Shown piece by piece: positions 59,589 to 64,000 of a DNA stretch of 64,000 bases; the first letter of the stretch is position 1, and each line of letters opens with the position of its first letter. Both the position numbers and the translations under genes were made by a program. The notes below the pieces were generated by a model. It was given only the letters and a program-made list of their open reading frames with translations, made no database searches and was not told the origin of the DNA. Source of the DNA: Amycolatopsis endophytica (GTDB lineage Bacteria; Actinomycetota; Actinomycetes; Mycobacteriales; Pseudonocardiaceae); contig NZ_JACCFK010000001.1 of the NCBI RefSeq assembly GCF_013410405.1, positions 5,022,001 through 5,086,000 on the forward strand. The letters run 5' to 3'.

Positions 59589-60433
59589 CCGGGGTGCTCG
59601 TGACCGGAGGCACCGGGAAGACCGGTGCGGCACTGGTCGAACAGCTTCGCGGTGCCGGAGTACCGGTGCGGATCGCGAGCCGGCGCCCCTCCGCCGTCGA
59701 TCCCGACGCGATCCGATTCGATTGGGAGGACCCGAGTACACACGAAGCCGCGCTGCGCGGCGTGAATCGCGTCTTCCTGGTTCCCCCGGTGGACAGCGTC
59801 GACCCCTTGCCCCTGGCCGGGCCTTTCCTGCGCCGGGCGCGGCGGGCCGGCGTGCGCCGGGTCGTGCTGCTCGGTTCCGCCATCGTCCTGCCGAACGCGC
59901 CCAGCGCGCTGGAGCTGGCGGCGCAGGTGCGGGCCGAGCCGGGTTGGGTGGTGCTGCGCGCCTCGGGGTTCATGCAGAACTTCTTGCGTCCGCATCCGCT
60001 GGGGGAACGCATCAACCGGCTCGGCGAGATCCGCACCGCGGCCGGCGACGGCAAGGTGGGGTGGATCGACGTCCGGGACATCGCGGCTGCCGCGGCGGCT
60101 TTGCTGGGGGAGCCCGCGGTCCGCGTCGCACGCGACGACTACCTGCTCACCGGGCCCGAAAGTCTGAGCTACGGCGATGCCGCGGCAGCCATCACCGCCC
60201 AGGCGGGCCGCCGGATCCGGGTACGGCGGATCGAGTCGGACGAGCAGGCCGCGGCTTACCGGGCCGCCGGGCTGCCCGCCGAGTTCGCCGCTGCCCTCGC
60301 GACCGTCGAGGACGGGATCCGGCGCGGGCGGGAAGACCGCGTCAGCACGGCCGTGCTCGACTTGACCGGCCGACCGCCCCGCACCTTCGCGCGATTCGTT
60401 GCTGAGCACGCGAACGAGTGGCGCGCGAAGTGA
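59585..60433 (+). CDS. NmrA-like NAD(P)-binding protein
   Basis: This 282-residue atypical SDR has VLVTGGTGKTGAALVEQL, VRIASRRPS and RVFLVPPVDSVDPLP strands, and WVVLRASGFMQNF near residue 120, typical of the NmrA/azoreductase-like (SDR_a5) group that lacks the YxxxK triad. Such proteins act as redox sensors or as quinone/azo reductases. GTG 59585 overlaps the SnoaL stop by 4 bases. The pair is probably under the divergent XRE regulator. Confidence 0.86.
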   Translation: MTGVLVTGGTGKTGAALVEQLRGAGVPVRIASRRPSAVDPDAIRFDWEDPSTHEAALRGVNRVFLVPPVDSVDPLPLAGPFLRRARRAGVRRVVLLGSAIVLPNAPSALELAAQVRAEPGWVVLRASGFMQNFLRPHPLGERINRLGEIRTAAGDGKVGWIDVRDIAAAAAALLGEPAVRVARDDYLLTGPESLSYGDAAAAITAQAGRRIRVRRIESDEQAAAYRAAGLPAEFAAALATVEDGIRRGREDRVSTAVLDLTGRPPRTFARFVAEHANEWRAK

Positions 60434-60456
60434 CACGGGGCCGGGTGCCCGTTGGC

Positions 60457-60725
60457 TCAGGCCGGCAAGGGAAGCCGCTCGGTCAGCGTCGTGACCTGGT
60501 TGCGCGGGCCCGCGACGATCACGCCGGCGAGCCCCGGGTCCCAGCGGGAGCCCCGGCCGGGTGCCGATGCCCCGGCCCCGAGGACGGCCGCCGCGTTGAC
60601 CGACACGGTGATGTCGGCATACCACCCCCGCCACGAGCGGACCTGGTAGTGATCCAGTCCGGTTTCGTTCTCGGCCTGCTGGAAGCATTCCTCGATGCGG
60701 CAGCGGGTCCGGCGGTCCAGGCCAC
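60457..60725 (-). pseudogene. IS701-type transposase C-terminal remnant
   Basis: The minus-strand frame ending at 60457 reads RIEECFQQAENETGLDHYQV and then RSWRGWYADITVSVNAAAVL. This is the conserved C-terminal region of IS701-family transposases (EECFQxAKxExGLDHYQVRxWxxWYRHITLxMLA). Upstream DDE core, start codon and inverted repeats are absent. It is a truncated copy at the edge of a cluster of broken genes. Confidence 0.72.
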
Positions 60726-60971
60726 GTGCAGCAGGCTCGAGCGGAGTGGTGCGTGGCAGGCCTAGCGGCGGCGAAGCACGGCACGGTGGCCGCGGGTGCG
60801 AGCAGGAACCGGGCCGATCACCTGCGGCGGTTCGGCGAGACGTGGTGGACGGCAGCCGCGGCCCTCGCCTCGGCCACTTGCGGCAGGCGGGACCGGTGGA
60901 GGCGGACGAGCTGGCCGGGCCAGCCTGGAGCGCGTCGGCCGTCGTGCCTCCCCGGCCGGCCTGGCGCTGCA

Positions 60972-61110
60972 CTACGGCCGCAGGACGAGCTTCCCGGCGG
61001 CGTGACCGCTCGCGCTCAGCTCCTGAGCCTTCGCGGCGTCCTCCAGCGGAAGGTTCTCGTGAGCTTGCCCTCGCCCGCGAGGCGGGTGTACTCGCCGAGG
61101 CGGGAACCGA
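60972..61110 (-). pseudogene. C-terminal tail of a quinone oxidoreductase/zinc-type alcohol dehydrogenase
   Basis: On the minus strand ENLPLEDAAKAQELSASGHA and then AGKLVLRP run to a TAG at 60972. This is the standard C-terminus of NADPH:quinone reductase-like MDR proteins (xFPLEDAAxAHxLSxSGHAxGKLVL). Just upstream RLGEYTRLAGEGKL lies in another frame, joined by a one-base shift. The N-terminal 250 or so residues are missing. Confidence 0.65.
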
Positions 61111-61164
61111 ACGGGGCGCGGTCAACTCGCTCTGCCACCTGATCGGTGACCGGCTCCGGCTGGC

Positions 61165-61645
61165 TGTCGGTCGCGGAGGACACAGCAGTTCCGCGGTGCT
61201 GGTGGCGTCGGCTCTGGCGTGTCTGTTCCAGGTGGTGGGGATCGGTTTCTACGCGCGCCTTTCCGATCGTTACGGGCGGCGCTCCGTCATCATCGGCGGA
61301 TCCGTGCTGGGCATCATCACCGCGTACCCCGTCCCGTGGGCCCTCGTGAACGGATCCACGGCGCTCCTGTACGCGGGCATGGTGCTCGGCATGGGCGTGG
61401 TCCAGTCCGCTGTGTACGGGCCGGCGGCGGCGTTCATCGGCGAGGTGTTCGAGACCCGCTACCGCTACACGGCGTCCTCGTTGAGCTACCAGCTCGCCTC
61501 CACGGTCGGCGGGGTGTCACCGCTGATCGCGGCGAGCCTGGCCATCGGGGGCAGCTTCGTGCCGGTCGCCGGATACATCATGGCCGCGTACGTGGTGGGT
61601 GCGATCGCGGCGGCCTTCGCGCGAGAGGGACGGACCTTGAACCTG
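61165..61645 (+). pseudogene. C-terminal half of an MHS-type MFS transporter
   Basis: About 160 codons read as transporter helices 7-12: VLVASALACLFQVVGIGFYA, LSDRYGRRSVIIGGSVLG (motif A), AGMVLGMGVVQSAVYGPAAA, FETRYRYTASSLSYQLAST and YIMAAYVVGAIAAAFARE. The first six helices are absent. The frame runs on past the normal end into DNA that is antisense to a PaaX remnant, so both ends are broken. Metabolite:H+ symporters such as the shikimate type have exactly these segments. Confidence 0.7.
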
Positions 61646-61651
61646 CGCCAA

Positions 61652-62170
61652 GGAGCTGTCGACGCGAGCGAGGACCTCCCCGAAACGAGCCTCGGCACCG
61701 GGACCGAGCCGGTCGTAGAGCCCGATGAACAGTGCGTAGGCCGAGGGACGGGCCCACTGCTCGGGAAGAAGCTCCTCCGGCAGCTCCGGGTCGCGATCGC
61801 GGAAGGCGAGCCATTCGCTCATCAGCTGCGTGCGGTAGACGAGCGGGTTGCCGGTCGGCGCGCGTGTGGCCGCCGGGCGATGCGCGCCGAGGAAGTCCCG
61901 GTACGCCTGGTCGAGGGAGTCGAGGTCGTAGATCGAACGCAGCGGCGTCTCGCCGGTGCCGCGCGGGACGTGGGTCGCCCGCAGAACGTGTCCATCAGGC
62001 GCCTCGAGTTCGTCGGGCAGCGCCGCCGCCGGCTGCGACAGATCACGCGGGGAGATCCGGATGCCGTCGTGGAGCAGGGCGAAGCCGAGCGCGCGAAGCT
62101 TGTTCCGCAGCGCGCCACGGGCCGCGTTCGGCCAGTCCGGCAGCGAAAACGTGAGGACCGTCCAGGTCGA
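61652..62170 (-). pseudogene. PaaX-family regulator remnant
   Basis: The minus-strand frame contains WTVLTFSLPDWPNAARGALR, then NKLRALGFALLHDGIRISP, LDQAYRDFLGAHRP, then PLVYRTQLMSEWLAFRDRDP and PEQWARPSAYALFIGLYDRL. This is the central and C-terminal part of PaaX-type repressors. The N-terminal winged helix that should bind DNA is missing. The end reads straight into sequence antisense to the MFS relic, so the last residues are also lost. It cannot function as a repressor. Confidence 0.65.
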
Positions 62171-62509
62171 CTGTGGGCACTTCCACCTCGGTCGGGTATC
62201 ACGGCCGGTCCGCTTGCTCAACACATTGAACTGCCCGTGTTCGGTGAAATGGCTGTCGAGGGGGAGGGGTCCGCGGCGATGGACCCGGGACTCGAGGACC
62301 GGATCGTGCTGGTGTCCGGCGGAGGGGCGGCATCGGCGCGGGCATCCGGCCTCCCCACCGGCCTAGGGGGTTTCCCAAGCGGGCCTCGTCCAGCTGACGG
62401 CGCTCTGTCGCCCGCACCGGCTGACCGGGCAACAGACGGTGTCGCCCGGCGTCGGTGCGTCGCCGGGCGGGGTGGCGGCCGGTCCCGCGCGGAGGCAGCC
62501 AAGGATCGC

Positions 62510-62554
62510 TTGACAGCCGCACCGCACCCTTGCCAATATCAGGAACCCTGATAT
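62510..62554 (+). promoter_or_regulatory. Promoter and palindromic operator of the S15 hydrolase
   Basis: TTGACA at 62510-62515 is followed by TGCCAATAT with a -10 like CAATAT at 62534-62539 (18-bp spacer). ATATCAGG at 62536-62543 and CCTGATAT at 62547-62554 form a perfect 8-bp inverted repeat around AAC, covering the -10 and start point. Such placement is expected for a repressor or MerR-like regulator. No matching regulator gene is next to it in the window. Confidence 0.65.
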
Positions 62555-62582
62555 GCAACATCGGCGTTGGAAAGGATCGGGT

Positions 62583-64000
62583 ATGCCTGAGGACACCCGT
62601 CCGAGGCGTCGGAGGACGCTGCTCGTCACCGCTGTCACGCTGGCCCTGCTGGCCGGGGTCCTCGTCGCCGCCGTGACGACGCGCAGCGAGGAAGCGACCG
62701 CTGCCTCGTCGCTCGGCGCGTACCGGCCGGCGTCGCAGTACCACGAACGGGTCACCGAGTCGTTCTACCTGCCGATGCGCGACGGCACCCGGCTCGCGGT
62801 GGCGCTCGACCGTCCCGCTGTCGGCGGCAAGGCGGCCCCGGGGCGCTTTCCGGTGCTGTGGCAGCACAGTCTGTCGATCGACCGCAAGCCCGAGGACGGC
62901 GCGGGCCCGAAGACGGGCGGCATCCAGACGATGCCCACGCTCACCGACAACGGGTACGTCGTCGCGCAGGTCGCGCGGCGCGGGAACGGTCAGTCCTTCG
63001 GCGTCCGCCGCGGTTACAACGACCGGATCGAAGCGCTCGACGCCTATGAGGTCACCGAGTGGCTCGCGGCGCAGCCCTGGTCCGACGGCAACGTCGGCAT
63101 CTACGGCTGCTCGAACACCGGCGACGCGGCCATGCACGCCCTCACCACACGCCCGCCGCACCTCAAGGCCGTCCTCGCCGGATGTTTCTCCTGGGACAAA
63201 TATGACGCCTGGCGGGCCGGCGGGATCTCCGCGCAATGGGGCTTCGGTCCCTCCCGCACGATCGAGCAGGACATGGCCAACAACCCGGTCGACGGTGACG
63301 CGGACAAAACCCTGCTGCACGAGGCCGCCGTGGAGCACCAGCAGTCCACTGTGCTCGCCGACCTGTGGCGCTCGATGCCCTACCGCGACAGTTTCTCCCC
63401 GCTCGTCGCGTCCCGCTTCTGGTCCGAAGGCAGCGTCGGCACCTACGCCGACCAGATCCGCCGTTCCGGCGTCCCGGTCTACGTGATCGGCGGCTGGCGC
63501 GACGAGTTGCGCGGGCAGGGCATTGCGACGCTGCTGAACGTGCCGGGTTCCCGGCTGCTCATCGGCCCGTGGAAGCACTGCGAGAACGCGGGTTTCGCCC
63601 TCGTCGAGGAGGCACACCGGTTCTTCGACCAGCATCTCAAGGGCATCGACACCGGCATCGACGCCGAACCGCGGATCCATTACGCGACCCCGGACTCCGA
63701 TGTCCCGGACGCGACCGGCCTGGCGTGGAAGTCGGCCGGTACCTGGCCACCCGCGGGCTCCGTGGCCCAGCCGGCCCAGCTCGGCGGCGACGGCGTGCTC
63801 GGCTCGGCGTCGTCGGGCACGCGCGCGTTCACCGTCGACACAACGGTCCGCTGCCCGGTCGACGTCGGCAGCGGACCGGCCGCTCAACCGTGTCCCGTCG
63901 GCGGAATCGCGTGGACCGGCCCGGCACTGGAGCGTGACACCGAGCTGACCGGGACACCCGTCGCGGACCTGAGCGTGCGGCTCGACCGCGGCGATGCGCA
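62583..64000 (+). CDS. Exported S15/CocE-type alpha/beta hydrolase, 3' end outside the window
   Basis: At least 472 codons are present and the frame runs off the window. The N-terminus has a positively charged start and a hydrophobic segment (TLLVTAVTLALLAGVLVAAV), a signal or anchor. The X-Pro dipeptidyl-peptidase/cocaine-esterase core follows: YLPMRDGTRLAVALDRP, nucleophile elbow GIYGCSNTGDAAMHAL with Ser near residue 178, Asp in VIGGWRDE and His in LIGPWKHCEN. GGAAAGGA precedes ATG 62583. It probably hydrolyses an ester or peptide outside the cell. Confidence 0.87.
   Translation, partial: MPEDTRPRRRRTLLVTAVTLALLAGVLVAAVTTRSEEATAASSLGAYRPASQYHERVTESFYLPMRDGTRLAVALDRPAVGGKAAPGRFPVLWQHSLSIDRKPEDGAGPKTGGIQTMPTLTDNGYVVAQVARRGNGQSFGVRRGYNDRIEALDAYEVTEWLAAQPWSDGNVGIYGCSNTGDAAMHALTTRPPHLKAVLAGCFSWDKYDAWRAGGISAQWGFGPSRTIEQDMANNPVDGDADKTLLHEAAVEHQQSTVLADLWRSMPYRDSFSPLVASRFWSEGSVGTYADQIRRSGVPVYVIGGWRDELRGQGIATLLNVPGSRLLIGPWKHCENAGFALVEEAHRFFDQHLKGIDTGIDAEPRIHYATPDSDVPDATGLAWKSAGTWPPAGSVAQPAQLGGDGVLGSASSGTRAFTVDTTVRCPVDVGSGPAAQPCPVGGIAWTGPALERDTELTGTPVADLSVRLDRGDA

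Noticed and set aside
1..64000. CRISPR arrays, tRNA or rRNA genes, phage or conjugative modules
   Set aside because: None of the expected repeats, clover-leaf ends or structural genes was seen. The only mobile DNA trace is the IS701-type tail at 60457.

Overview
The window is high-GC DNA with GTG, TTG and ATG starts, dense operons, many ATGA/GTGA overlaps, GntR/TetR/MarR regulators and an exported chorismate mutase of the mycobacterial type. This points to a GC-rich actinobacterium. A Pseudonocardiales-like soil organism (Amycolatopsis, Pseudonocardia or a relative) is my inference. The content is mostly catabolic, and I see no rRNA, tRNA, CRISPR array or phage.

Region A (1-11.0 kb) starts with a truncated SDR and a kynurenine-formamidase-type cyclase. 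A BKACE-family enzyme and its FCD-GntR regulator follow, then a + strand operon of a zinc dehydrogenase, a three-subunit molybdenum hydroxylase, a Tm-1-like protein, a histidine phosphatase and a gamma-carbonic-anhydrase-like protein. One palindrome (ATCGAT-T-ATCGAT) occurs before the BKACE gene and twice at the promoter of the dehydrogenase operon, so the GntR protein probably controls both.

Region B (11-31.3 kb) holds decayed genes (an alpha/beta hydrolase and a pentenoate hydratase), a MarR/epimerase pair, a secreted chorismate mutase, and an aromatic or N-heteroaromatic catabolon. The catabolon includes a meta-cleavage hydrolase, an extradiol dioxygenase, SDRs, a flavin oxidase, an aromatic-acid transporter, a cysteine hydrolase, a flavin monooxygenase and a HyuA/HyuB pair whose B subunit carries an acetone-carboxylase-gamma-like zinc ribbon. 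Four copies of one operator (GTAGAGTGA-N-C-R-CTACATAC type) precede four transcription units. A second operator pair (AGAACGTTCGGT, two copies 52 bp apart) sits with the same geometry at the ohr promoter and at a membrane-protein promoter.

Region C (31.5-43.3 kb) is a 12-gene minus-strand operon. It encodes a Rieske ring-hydroxylating oxygenase with ferredoxin and reductase, a LigAB-type ring-cleavage enzyme, a NahE-like hydratase-aldolase, an FrsA/DHPON-hydrolase-like enzyme, and an enamidase-like amidohydrolase with an AA_synth-family partner. A GntR and a GAF-LuxR regulator flank it. The enamidase-like gene suggests a nitrogen-containing ring as substrate.

Region D (43.3-52.4 kb) has a two-component system facing an ABC/FtsX exporter, an MFS pump and a flavin monooxygenase, which looks like a drug or xenobiotic response module. 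Region E (52.4-57.8 kb) pairs a double-module Lrp regulator with a divergent operon of an M20 amidohydrolase, an MHS transporter, a cyclase and an MBL hydrolase.

Region F (57.8-62.5 kb) has an XRE regulator facing a SnoaL/NmrA pair. It then has a cluster of truncated genes: an IS701-type transposase tail, a quinone oxidoreductase tail, half of an MFS transporter and the middle of a PaaX regulator. The window ends inside an exported S15/CocE-type hydrolase that has a strong palindrome at its promoter.
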